Assembly: GCA_023229525.1 (NCBI GenBank)
Contig: JALNZC010000007.1
Location: forward strand, 1-64,000
Reading direction: 5' to 3'
Length of the DNA: 64,000 nt
Origin: Bacteroidales bacterium
GTDB lineage: Bacteria > Bacteroidota > Bacteroidia > Bacteroidales > FEN-979
The position numbers and the translations under genes are program-made. The stretch's first letter is position 1. Each line of letters starts with the position of its first letter. Below are positions 44,084-52,345 of this stretch, in pieces. Below the pieces are notes generated by a model that saw nothing but the letters and a program-made list of their open reading frames with translations, was not told the origin of the DNA and did not search any database.

Positions 44084-45589
44084 ATGAACAATAATGTGTC
44101 GCTAAACCCCAACGCCCTCGTACATTTTCTTGACAAACCCAATGGCGATTTTACCAAAAATGATTTAATCCGGTTCATCGAAGGGAACGGTATCCGTATG
44201 GTGAATTTCCGGTATGCAGGTGCCGATGGTCGCCTGAAAACCCTGAATTTCATCATCAAGGACCTTCAACACCTCGATGGGATACTCAGCGCAGGTGAAC
44301 GTGTTGATGGGTCGAGCCTGTTCCCCAATTATGTGGAAGCCGGGTCTTCCGATCTTTACATAATTCCACGGTACCGAACCGCCTTTGTTAATCCATTTTC
44401 TGATATTCCATCGCTGGATATCCTGTGTTCCTATTACGATAAAGATGGCCAACCCTATGCCAGTTCACCCGAGTACATTTTGCGGAAATCGCATGAAGTA
44501 TTGAAACTGAAGACTGGACTATCCTTCGAAGTTATGGGTGAACTTGAATATTATGTCATCAGTGAACAGGATAAACTTTTTGAAGCAGCCGACCAGCGTG
44601 GTTATCATGAATCTTCTCCCTTCTGCAAATGGGAAAAGCTTCGTACCGAAGCAATGCAAGCCATTGCAAAATGCGGTGGATATATAAAATATGGACATTC
44701 CGAAGTGGGAAACTTCACCGAATCCGGACTTTCGTATGAGCAAAATGAAATTGAATTTACCCCTGTTAACCTTGAAGAGGCCGCCGAACAATTGTTACTT
44801 GCAAAATGGGTCCTCCGGTCGCTGGCATACAAACACGGGGTTACCGTCACCTTTGCACCCAAGATTACAACGGGCAAGGCCGGAAGCGGGATGCATGTAC
44901 ATACCCGGCTGATGAAGAATGGGAGTAGTGTGATGCTCGATAATGGGAAATTATCCGAAACAGCTAAAAAAGCCATCTCAGGTTACCTTGATCTTTCCCA
45001 GTCACTTACCGCCTTTGGCAACATGATCCCTACAAGCTACTTCCGTCTTGTTCCGCATCAGGAAGCGCCTACCAATATTTGTTGGGGTGACCGGAATCGT
45101 TCGGTGCTTGTTCGCGTCCCGTTAGGTTGGGGAAGCAAACACGACATGATTACAGATGCCAATCCGCTCGAAAAAGAGACCCAGGAGGGTTTTGGCAGCA
45201 GGCAGACGGTTGAATTCCGTTGCCCCGACGGGTCGGCCGATGTATATCTGCTGTTTGCCGGATTGACCGTGGCAGCCCGCCATGGTCTGGAAATGGAAGA
45301 CGCCCTCTCTTTTGCTGAAAAGAGTTACGTGGATATCAATATTTTCGAAGAAAAAAATAAAACCCGCGTCAGTAAGCTACTACAATTGCCCTATTCCTGC
45401 TGGCAATCGGCTGAATTTCTGGAAAAACAGCGGAACATCTACGAAGAATATAATGTTTTCCCACACCAGATCATCGATGGCATTGTAAAGTATCTGAAAA
45501 GTTTCAATGACCAGAATCTCCGGGAATCGATCAAAGACAATGAAAAGGAGATCACAAAGTTGGTGAATACCTACCTCCACTGCGGATAG
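44084..45589 (+). CDS. glnA: Glutamine synthetase family protein
   Basis: 501 residues from ATG 44084; the frame is open much further upstream but runs into the divergent terC region. Beta-grasp domain (GNGIRMVNFRYAGADGRLK), then the catalytic domain: DGSSLFPNYVEAGSSD, EVMGELEYYV (metal Glu), EVGNFTESGLSYEQNEIEF, AGSGMHVHTRL (ATP and metal His), RNRSVLVRVPLG (Arg for phosphate) and VEFRCPDGSADVYL. It makes glutamine from glutamate and ammonia with ATP. The adenylylation Tyr motif of proteobacterial GSI is not evident. Family members acting on other amines exist, so the symbol is provisional. Confidence 0.85.
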   Translation: MNNNVSLNPNALVHFLDKPNGDFTKNDLIRFIEGNGIRMVNFRYAGADGRLKTLNFIIKDLQHLDGILSAGERVDGSSLFPNYVEAGSSDLYIIPRYRTAFVNPFSDIPSLDILCSYYDKDGQPYASSPEYILRKSHEVLKLKTGLSFEVMGELEYYVISEQDKLFEAADQRGYHESSPFCKWEKLRTEAMQAIAKCGGYIKYGHSEVGNFTESGLSYEQNEIEFTPVNLEEAAEQLLLAKWVLRSLAYKHGVTVTFAPKITTGKAGSGMHVHTRLMKNGSSVMLDNGKLSETAKKAISGYLDLSQSLTAFGNMIPTSYFRLVPHQEAPTNICWGDRNRSVLVRVPLGWGSKHDMITDANPLEKETQEGFGSRQTVEFRCPDGSADVYLLFAGLTVAARHGLEMEDALSFAEKSYVDINIFEEKNKTRVSKLLQLPYSCWQSAEFLEKQRNIYEEYNVFPHQIIDGIVKYLKSFNDQNLRESIKDNEKEITKLVNTYLHCG

Positions 45590-45727
45590 TTCAATTATTT
45601 CATTGAGGTGATCAGGCCTTTTTGTCAGTATTTTTTGCCATATTGTCTTGTTTTTTCACTGGTACAACGTTTGACTTTTTTGGGGCAACAAATCAAAGTT
45701 TAACCAAAAAAGAAAGGAGAATAGAAT

Positions 45728-46153
45728 ATGACACTCATTAAATGGCAACACAGAAATCCGATAGCCGATATGGTGAACAATCTTTTTGACAACGATCTGG
45801 GTGATTTTTTCGGAAAACGTTTCAGCGATCCGGCCGCCAACATCATTGAGAACAATGAATCTTTCGAATTGTACATTGCTGCTCCGGGAATGATTAAAGA
45901 TGATTTCAAGATCAATCTCGAAAACAACATTTTAACCATTTCCTCAGAAATGCAAGACGAAAAACGCGAAGAAGGCAAGAATTACACCCGTAAAGAATTT
46001 TACTATGGTTCATTCAGCCGTTCGTTTACATTGCCAAAGACCATTGACCTGGACAAGATCAAGGCCGATTATGATAATGGCATCCTGAAAATTGCCCTCC
46101 CCAAAAAGGAGGAAGCAAAGGTCGATATGCGAAAAGAGATCACTATTTCGTAA
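45728..46153 (+). CDS. Small heat-shock protein (Hsp20)
   Basis: 141 residues with an alpha-crystallin domain: NIIENNESFELYIAAPGM, KDDFKINLENNILTIS, FYYGSFSRSFTLPKTID and NGILKIALPKKEEA. An ATP-independent holdase in the cytoplasm that binds unfolding proteins under stress. AAAGGAGA at 45713-45720 is a clear Shine-Dalgarno, unusual for this genome and fitting a highly translated stress gene. A terminator follows at 46181. Confidence 0.95.
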   Translation: MTLIKWQHRNPIADMVNNLFDNDLGDFFGKRFSDPAANIIENNESFELYIAAPGMIKDDFKINLENNILTISSEMQDEKREEGKNYTRKEFYYGSFSRSFTLPKTIDLDKIKADYDNGILKIALPKKEEAKVDMRKEITIS

Positions 46154-46180
46154 ACCGGAACCGGTACCGGAATTCAATGA

Positions 46181-46209
46181 AGCCCTGTCAGAAACGACGG
46201 GGCTTTTTT
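46181..46209 (+). terminator. Rho-independent terminator of hsp20
   Basis: AGCCCTGTC pairs with GACGGGGCT (one T-G pair), 6-base loop, then TTTTTT. Its T-run touches the promoter of the next gene. Confidence 0.85.
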
Positions 46210-46210
46210 A

Positions 46211-46218
46211 TACCTTTG
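46211..46218 (+). promoter_or_regulatory. -7 box immediately before the DMT transporter ATG
   Basis: TACCTTTG ends 5 bases before ATG 46224. Transcription would start at or next to the start codon, implying a leaderless mRNA. Confidence 0.55.
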
Positions 46219-46223
46219 CCACC

Positions 46224-47108
46224 ATGACGGAGAGATTCAGAGCACATCTTGCCCTGTTTATCACAACGGTGATTTTCGGAATACACTATTCAGTGGCAAA
46301 AAGCCTGATGCCGGATACTTTCACTCCCGCACAGTTGATTTTTCTGCGGTTGTCGGGTGGAGTATTGATCTTCTGGCTCTTTCAGCGGCTATTTGTTCCC
46401 GAGAAAGTCGATCGGCGTGACCTGATCCAATTTGCGCTTTGCGGACTTCTTGGGTTTTCATTAAACCAATCCTTCTTTTATGAAGGGTTGAATCTCACAA
46501 CTCCTGTCGATGCTTCCCTTATTCACGTTCTGAATCCCATTTTTGTTCTTGTTTTTGCAAATCTGATCATCCGAGAAAAAGTGACTTGGGTAAAAGTGTC
46601 CGGAATAGCGCTGGGTGCCATTGGAGTGTTGATTCTTGTTCTTTACGGAGCCACGATGAGTTTCAGCAGCAGTCATGCTCTCGGGAACATCCTGGTCCTT
46701 CTCAATATGGTTTGTTACGCACTTTATCTCATTCTTATCAAACCCCTTGTAGGTAAATATCATACAACGACCATACTAAAATGGGTTTCTTTTTTCGGTT
46801 TTCTTTTTATATTGCCCTTTTCGTTAAAACCGGCGTTACAACTCACTTTTACAACCATATCCCCGGCAGCCTGGGCAGGATTGGCTTATGTTATCCTGCT
46901 GAACACTTTTGTCGCTTACCTATTGATCAATTACGCACTCAAACATCTATCCTCGGGTGTGGTTAGTTATTACAGTTACATCCAGCCGGTCATTGCAACT
47001 ATTCTTACGCTATCTGTAGGGCAGGGAACAATCACAATCCCTAAAATTCTGGCAGGACTACTAATTTTCACAGGAGTTTACATTGTTAACAGGGAGAAAA
47101 CCAGATAA
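46224..47108 (+). CDS. EamA-family DMT transporter
   Basis: 294 residues, ten membrane segments in two EamA halves. Motifs: ALFITTVIFGIHYSVAK, FLRLSGGVLIFW, LNPIFVLVFANLIIREKVTW, the second half from SHALGNILVLLNMVCYALYL to YYSYIQPVIATILTL. It belongs to the drug/metabolite transporter superfamily in the inner membrane, exporting metabolites of unknown identity. ATG 46224 matches the family start. Frames upstream belong to hsp20. Confidence 0.92.
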   Translation: MTERFRAHLALFITTVIFGIHYSVAKSLMPDTFTPAQLIFLRLSGGVLIFWLFQRLFVPEKVDRRDLIQFALCGLLGFSLNQSFFYEGLNLTTPVDASLIHVLNPIFVLVFANLIIREKVTWVKVSGIALGAIGVLILVLYGATMSFSSSHALGNILVLLNMVCYALYLILIKPLVGKYHTTTILKWVSFFGFLFILPFSLKPALQLTFTTISPAAWAGLAYVILLNTFVAYLLINYALKHLSSGVVSYYSYIQPVIATILTLSVGQGTITIPKILAGLLIFTGVYIVNREKTR

Positions 47109-47111
47109 TTA

Positions 47112-47158
47112 TCTGTATCCAGTATCCTGCATCTTGTATCTTGTATCCTGCTTCCGGT
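47112..47158. repeat. GATACAG-family repeat (reverse orientation)
   Basis: CTGTATC, CAGTATC, CTGCATC, TTGTATC, TTGTATC, CTGCTTC units. It ends two bases before the stop of the phospholipase-D-like gene. Confidence 0.8.
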
Positions 47159-47159
47159 A

Positions 47160-48224
47160 TCAGAAAAAATGGCGTAAAGGGAGCAAAATCCACTCGAAGA
47201 TTTTTTCTATCATGGGTCGCCGGGTCCATTCTTCATGATCAAAGGGGTGAGAATTGCGGATGGTCTCGGCAATGTGCTCGTTGAGCTGGCGCAGAATTTC
47301 ATTATCCGAGCCGATCAGGGCAATTTCATACTGATAGCGGAAACTCCGGTAATCAAAGTTGGCAGAAGAGATGGAGAAAACTTCATTGTCGATCATGAGT
47401 AATTTGGCGTGCAGGTTATATGGCAGGTAAAAAAGAAGTTTTATCCTGGCATTGTGAAGGATACCGAGGTATTTATTACGCAGGATATCGATCATGCGCA
47501 CATCCGAATGTTTAGGCAAGATCACCGTAACATCGACTCCCCGGTTGCTGGCATCCATCATGGCTTTTCGGAGCATAAAACCGGGAAGGAAATAGGGTGT
47601 TTCGATAACTACGGAGCGGTCGGCTTTTTTAATTAACTGGGTATATCTCTTTTTAAGCCGTTGAAACTGAATGGACGGAACATCACGGATGATCTCAAAA
47701 TCACCTTCTTTAATCTTCCGTGTAAATGTGACCTTGTTGGTAATAATATATGGATTAAAGGCCTCAAAATTTTCGAGAAACACTTTTTTAAAGGATAACG
47801 CCAATTCTCCTTCCATCCGCAGGCACAACTCGCGCCAGTTCAGGTTGTACCCGGTAATATTGGCCGAGCCGATGTAGGAAATGGCATCGTCAACCACCAG
47901 GATTTTACGATGATCACGGCGGTGCCCGCGGGTAAAGAGGTCTGTGTTGATTTTTATTTTCTCAAAAAATTTAACCTCACCGCCAAGATTTATAAGTTCA
48001 GAAAAAAAAGTTTCTGAAATGGGGCCTTTGCCCCAGGAATCGATAAGGATTTTCACATTTAAACCTTCGCGGCATTTACGGGTCAGGGCATCCCGAAACC
48101 GTACCCCCATGTGGTCGTTGGCAAACTTGTAAGTCTCAAGAAAAATGTAGGAATGAGCCTGGGCGATGTCGTTAAGCATCAGGTTATAATACTGCAGGGT
48201 ATCGTCGATGATGCGGAATTTCAT
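47160..48224 (-). CDS. Cardiolipin-synthase-like phospholipase D protein
   Basis: 354 residues with two HKD active sites: HRKILVVDDAISYIGSAN (residues about 105-122) and HAKLLMIDNEVFSISSAN (about 274-291). The N-terminus is soluble and lacks the two membrane segments of ClsA, like ClsB-type enzymes. It would join phosphatidyl groups to make cardiolipin at the inner membrane face. ATG 48224 directly starts the family's MKFRIIDDTLQYYNLML. The stop abuts a GATACAG-type repeat. Confidence 0.9.
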   Translation of the reverse strand: MKFRIIDDTLQYYNLMLNDIAQAHSYIFLETYKFANDHMGVRFRDALTRKCREGLNVKILIDSWGKGPISETFFSELINLGGEVKFFEKIKINTDLFTRGHRRDHRKILVVDDAISYIGSANITGYNLNWRELCLRMEGELALSFKKVFLENFEAFNPYIITNKVTFTRKIKEGDFEIIRDVPSIQFQRLKKRYTQLIKKADRSVVIETPYFLPGFMLRKAMMDASNRGVDVTVILPKHSDVRMIDILRNKYLGILHNARIKLLFYLPYNLHAKLLMIDNEVFSISSANFDYRSFRYQYEIALIGSDNEILRQLNEHIAETIRNSHPFDHEEWTRRPMIEKIFEWILLPLRHFF

Positions 48225-48372
48225 CTGGCTGTATCTCGTTTTACAAATCGGTCAATTGAAATACCAATATTATCATTCATGGCGTTTATTAATGCAATTA
48301 TGATGGTAATTTCATATGTCAAATATAGAAAAAAGGGTTATCCATCAAACGCTAAAATGGATAAATTTTGTG

Positions 48373-48380
48373 TATGTTTG
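48373..48380 (+). promoter_or_regulatory. -7 box of the yicC-gmk-nadD operon
   Basis: TATGTTTG, 17 bases before ATG 48398; fits TAnnTTTG. Confidence 0.5.
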
Positions 48381-48397
48381 CTTTAAATTACATAAAA

Positions 48398-49276
48398 ATG
48401 ATCAAATCGATGACCGGTTACGGGAAATCAGTGGCAGAAATCCCCGGCCGCAAACTTACCATTGAAATCAAAACCCTGAACAGCAAACAACTCGACCTGA
48501 ACATGAAAATTCCCAGTTATTTCAGGGAAAAAGAGCTGGAGGTCAGAAATTATCTGACCCAATATCTTGAGCGTGGTAAAATCGATTTTTTTATCGGTAC
48601 AGAGGTGACGGGCGAAATACTCACTTATTCGCTAAATCATGATCTGGCAATGAAATATTACAAAGAACTGAAATCTTTGAAGAAGGAGATGCGGGATGAT
48701 TCTTCGTTACTTCCATTGGTAATTAAAATGCCTGATGTCACGCAGACAACCCGGGACGAGATGAATGAACAGGAGTGGGAAGCCATCAGGGAAGGCATTG
48801 CCACCGCTGTGTTACAGGTAGACGAATACCGCGTTGGTGAAGGGAAAGCGCTGGAAGAGGATATGTTAAAACGGGTGCAATCGATCCTTCAATTGCTTGA
48901 CTCCATTCAACCCTTTGAAAAAAACCGGATGGAGGATCTCAGGGAACGGTTACAAAAGGATTTTAAGAACCTTTCCGGTGACTTTAATGGTTCAGCTCCC
49001 GATCAGAACCGTTTTGAGCATGAATTAATCTATTACCTTGAAAAACTCGATATTACGGAAGAGAAAGTGCGACTTTTAAAACACTGTCAATACTTCCTCG
49101 AAACGCTGAGTGAATCTGTTTCCCAGGGGAAAAAACTGGGATTTGTCACACAGGAGATGGGACGCGAGATCAATACCATCGGATCAAAAGCCAGCCATGC
49201 CGGAATCCAGAAGATTGTAGTACAGATGAAAGATGAACTTGAAAAAATCAAGGAGCAACTCGGAAATATATTATGA
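48398..49276 (+). CDS. yicC: YicC-family endoribonuclease
   Basis: 292 residues starting MIKSMTGYGKS, the invariant YicC start; the ATG upstream at 48368 is therefore not used. Conserved blocks: TIEIKTLNSKQLDLN, GKIDFFIGTEV, RFEHELIYYLEKLDITEE and GKKLGFVTQEMGREINTIGSKA. YicC proteins are cytoplasmic RNases that initiate degradation of some small RNAs. First gene of a tight operon with gmk (4-bp overlap) and nadD, an arrangement common in Bacteroidetes. Confidence 0.95.
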   Translation: MIKSMTGYGKSVAEIPGRKLTIEIKTLNSKQLDLNMKIPSYFREKELEVRNYLTQYLERGKIDFFIGTEVTGEILTYSLNHDLAMKYYKELKSLKKEMRDDSSLLPLVIKMPDVTQTTRDEMNEQEWEAIREGIATAVLQVDEYRVGEGKALEEDMLKRVQSILQLLDSIQPFEKNRMEDLRERLQKDFKNLSGDFNGSAPDQNRFEHELIYYLEKLDITEEKVRLLKHCQYFLETLSESVSQGKKLGFVTQEMGREINTIGSKASHAGIQKIVVQMKDELEKIKEQLGNIL

Positions 49277-49836
49277 CCCAAAAAGCAATTATTGTTTCTG
49301 CCCCTTCGGGCGCTGGCAAAAGCACCCTTGTTCGTCACCTGATGGATAATTTACCGCAGCTTGCATTTTCAGTTTCGGCATGCACCCGTCGGGCAAGGCA
49401 AGGAGAAATCGAGGGTAGGGAGTATTATTTTCTTCCGGTCGAACGGTTCAGGGAACATATTGAAGCCTGTGATTTTATTGAATGGGAAGAGGTTTATCCA
49501 GGTAGCTTTTATGGAACACTTAAATCGGAGATCCGGCGAATCTGGTCATCGGATAAAATCCCTGTTTTTGATGTGGATGTGATGGGCGGGTTGAACCTGA
49601 AAAAATATTTCCGAAGGCTCGGGTTAGCCATTTTTATTCAACCTCCATCACTGGAGGTGTTGAAGATGCGTCTGAAAGACCGGGCGACGGAATCGGCGGA
49701 GAGTTTGGCAAGACGGATCGCCAAAGCAGAACAGGAACTTACCTTTGCATCGAAATTCGATACGATTGTGGTCAACGACGACCTTGAACACACCAAAGAA
49801 CGGGTATTAAAACTGGCAACCTCTTTTATCGAATGA
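49273..49836 (+). CDS. gmk: Guanylate kinase
   Basis: 187 residues: P-loop SAPSGAGKSTL, SVSACTRRARQGEIEGREYYF by parts (GMP binding), EVYPGSFYGTLKSEI, DVDVMGGLNLK, and RLKDRATESAESLARRIAKA by parts (lid arginines). Phosphorylates GMP to GDP with ATP. Overlaps yicC by 4 bases (ATGA) and nadD by 4 bases. Confidence 0.97.
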   Translation: MTQKAIIVSAPSGAGKSTLVRHLMDNLPQLAFSVSACTRRARQGEIEGREYYFLPVERFREHIEACDFIEWEEVYPGSFYGTLKSEIRRIWSSDKIPVFDVDVMGGLNLKKYFRRLGLAIFIQPPSLEVLKMRLKDRATESAESLARRIAKAEQELTFASKFDTIVVNDDLEHTKERVLKLATSFIE

Positions 49837-50420
49837 GCGGATCATCTAAAACCGGTCTTTTTTTCGGGTCATTCAACCCGATCCATAACGGTCATCTGAT
49901 GATTGCCGGTTATATAGTTGAATATACCGATATTGATCATGTATGGTTTGTGGTTTCGCCCCAGAATCCTTTGAAAGATAAAGCAAGTCTACTGGCTGAT
50001 CACCACCGGCTTGCGATGGTAAATATGGCGATTGAGGATGATACCCGTTTCCGCTCGTCGAATATTGAATTTAAAATGCCAAAACCATCCTATACCATCG
50101 ATACCCTCACATGGCTCGGCGAAAAATTTCCTACCAGGGAGTTTGTCCTGATCGCCGGAACCGATATTTTACCTACGTTCCACAAATGGAAAAACTGGGA
50201 GGAGTTATTACGGCAATACCGGTTTTATCTCTATCCGCGTTCCGGTTCAGAACCGCATCTTCCCGGGAACCATCCTGCTTTTACTTTTATTGACGCACCG
50301 TTTGTTTCGGTGTCTTCTTCTTTAATCCGGAAAGGGATTGGAGAGGGAAAAGATATGCGATACTTTCTACCCGACAGGGTTTGGAAATATGTGAAGGAAA
50401 TGCATTTTTATGAGAAATGA
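49833..50420 (+). CDS. nadD: Nicotinate-nucleotide adenylyltransferase
   Basis: 195 residues with GLFFGSFNPIHNGHL (the nucleotidyltransferase HxGH site), VSPQNPLKDK, MPKPSYTIDTL, LIAGTDIL and VSSSLIRKGIGEGK (the SxxxR motif). It makes nicotinate adenine dinucleotide from nicotinate mononucleotide and ATP in NAD synthesis. Last gene of the yicC-gmk-nadD operon. Confidence 0.96.
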   Translation: MSGSSKTGLFFGSFNPIHNGHLMIAGYIVEYTDIDHVWFVVSPQNPLKDKASLLADHHRLAMVNMAIEDDTRFRSSNIEFKMPKPSYTIDTLTWLGEKFPTREFVLIAGTDILPTFHKWKNWEELLRQYRFYLYPRSGSEPHLPGNHPAFTFIDAPFVSVSSSLIRKGIGEGKDMRYFLPDRVWKYVKEMHFYEK

Positions 50421-50444
50421 AGCAGGTAACAGGATGCCTCTGGT

Positions 50445-51428
50445 TTATTTACAGGGAATCCCTTTCTTTTTCAGGATGGCGAGGATCTCCGGAAGCGCTG
50501 CCCGGGTAGCTTTTATCCCTTCTTCATATGCTTCCAGATTCTCTTTTCCGCTCATATAAGGGATATTTAACAGGTTGGGCGAAATGACCAGATCGGCCAT
50601 AGCCAGTTTTGGCGCCTTAAAATGATCAGACACAACGGCCAGTGATCGCAAACCAACTCCTGTGAGATTATCAATTGATCGGGTAGAATCATAGAAAGCC
50701 ATAACATCCACAGCTATCACGACTTCGGCCCCCGAAGCCCTGGCGATGTCGGCAGGTACATTATTCAGAACCCCTCCGTCGACCAGAATTAATCCATACA
50801 TCTTAACCGGTTCGAAAACGAGGGGAATGGCACATGATGCATTAACGGATGGCGCCATAGGTCCTGAAGACAAGGTAAGAGACCTCCCGTTTGTCAGATC
50901 AGTGACCATTGCGGCAAAAGGTATCTTTGTATCTTCTATATTCTCAGCCTTACAGTTTTTATGAATAAATTGCTGCAACTTTTTTCCCGAGACAAAACCG
51001 ATACTGGATCTGAATAAGGAAAAATCGAAGATATTGGAAGCTTTTGTCGTTTTAATCAGGCCTAAAAGGGAGTCGGCATGGGGGTTGTCGGCATACATGC
51101 ATCCAACAAGACTGCCTGCACTGGCGCCAACAATAAAGTCGATGGGGACGCCAGCTTCTTCAAGAACTTTCAGAACCCCGACATGGGCTATCCCATGAAA
51201 TGCTCCTCCTCCAAGCGCAAGGGCAACGCGAGGTTTTTTCTCAAAAACACGGGGTGCGGGTAGGTTTTCGGGTGTTTTGATGACCATAAATTTAACTGTA
51301 CATGAATTAAGAATAAAACCAAGAAAAAAAATCAAGGCAATAATATTCGTGGCGTTGGTCCTTTTGATTGGATCATGAATCCAATTCCGCAAGATCAATT
51401 TTCTATCACGATGCTTTTTTATAAACAT
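50445..51428 (-). CDS. Patatin-like phospholipase, lipoprotein
   Basis: 327 residues. The N-terminus has a basic start, a hydrophobic run and FILNSC, a lipobox. The RssA-like patatin domain has ALGGGAFHGIAHVG (oxyanion loop), VGASAGSLVG (nucleophile Ser in GxSxG) and LVDGGVLNNVPADI (catalytic Asp in DGG). It hydrolyses acyl esters, probably at a membrane. Its start overlaps the end of the upstream hydrolase gene by 10 bases, so the two are co-transcribed. Confidence 0.9.
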   Translation of the reverse strand: MFIKKHRDRKLILRNWIHDPIKRTNATNIIALIFFLGFILNSCTVKFMVIKTPENLPAPRVFEKKPRVALALGGGAFHGIAHVGVLKVLEEAGVPIDFIVGASAGSLVGCMYADNPHADSLLGLIKTTKASNIFDFSLFRSSIGFVSGKKLQQFIHKNCKAENIEDTKIPFAAMVTDLTNGRSLTLSSGPMAPSVNASCAIPLVFEPVKMYGLILVDGGVLNNVPADIARASGAEVVIAVDVMAFYDSTRSIDNLTGVGLRSLAVVSDHFKAPKLAMADLVISPNLLNIPYMSGKENLEAYEEGIKATRAALPEILAILKKKGIPCK

Positions 51429-52210
51429 TTGTCAGCAAATTCAGATACGGCGTTAAAGGTTTCTTCCGGGGCCTCGATATAGCCCATGTGACCGCATTCG
51501 CGAAGGATAAGAACTTTACTGCTGACAGGCAGGGTAACCATATCCCATAAGCGTGACAAAGGGGCTTTAGCATCTTTTAATCCAAGAATAAACAATACAG
51601 GAAGTTTTGTTGCTCTAAGCAATTCCGATTGATCCGGTCGGATCTTCATCCCTTCGAGAGCAGCAATAACCCCTTCTTTTGACATTCGTGCAGATTGGCG
51701 GATGAGTTTTTCGATCTGTTTCGCATATTTTTTATGGACCTCAACCGGGAACAGACTGGGGATAAATTGCGCTACGAAACCGAATTTATCCTGGTTCACA
51801 AGACCGATGGTATGGTCGCGGTTTTCCTGCTCTGTCTGGGTATCCGGGAAACAATGGGAATGAAAAAGGATGAAGCCTTTAAGCATATCCGGATGTTTCC
51901 CTGCAAAGTCAAGTGTCACATAGCCTCCCAAAGAATGGCCGGCCATCATGCATTTCCCGATTTTTAATTTTTTAAGAACAGTAAATACCACATCAGCCAG
52001 GAGGTCCATAGTATGCACACCCGCCACACATTCACTTTTTCCATGTCCGGGCAAGTCGATGCAAACTACCCGGAACTTTTTTGAAAGGCCCGTGGCGAAC
52101 CGTTTCCATATTTTAGAAGATTCAGTAAAGCCATGAAGCATGACGATCACCTTTCCTTTACCTTCATCAGTAAAGAAAATAGATTTTTTCTGAAATTTAA
52201 TATAGGCCAT
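51419..52210 (-). CDS. Alpha/beta hydrolase
   Basis: 263 residues from ATG 52210 (MAYIKFQKKSIFFTDEGKG); the frame is open to 52258 but the family start fits 52210. Motifs: VMLHGFTESSKIW (oxyanion HG), VVCIDLPGHGKS, MMAGHSLGGYV with the nucleophile serine, LFILGLKDAKAPL (acid), ECGHMGYIEAPE (histidine). A cytoplasmic esterase or related hydrolase of open substrate. Co-directional with the patatin gene. Confidence 0.9.
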   Translation of the reverse strand: MAYIKFQKKSIFFTDEGKGKVIVMLHGFTESSKIWKRFATGLSKKFRVVCIDLPGHGKSECVAGVHTMDLLADVVFTVLKKLKIGKCMMAGHSLGGYVTLDFAGKHPDMLKGFILFHSHCFPDTQTEQENRDHTIGLVNQDKFGFVAQFIPSLFPVEVHKKYAKQIEKLIRQSARMSKEGVIAALEGMKIRPDQSELLRATKLPVLFILGLKDAKAPLSRLWDMVTLPVSSKVLILRECGHMGYIEAPEETFNAVSEFADKCL

Positions 52211-52257
52211 GATATATTTACGATTTACGATTTTAGAATTTTTTTGGCTGAATTTCA

Positions 52258-52345
52258 CTCACCATCTCACCAACTCACCAACTCACCAACTCACCATTTC
52301 ACCATTTCACCATCTCACCATCTCACCATCTCACCATCTCACCAT
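52258..52345. repeat. CTCACCAT octamer tandem repeat
   Basis: Eleven 8-bp units: mostly CTCACCAT, three CTCACCAA, two TTCACCAT. The stop codon of the aminopeptidase (52331-52333) lies within it. Confidence 0.9.
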
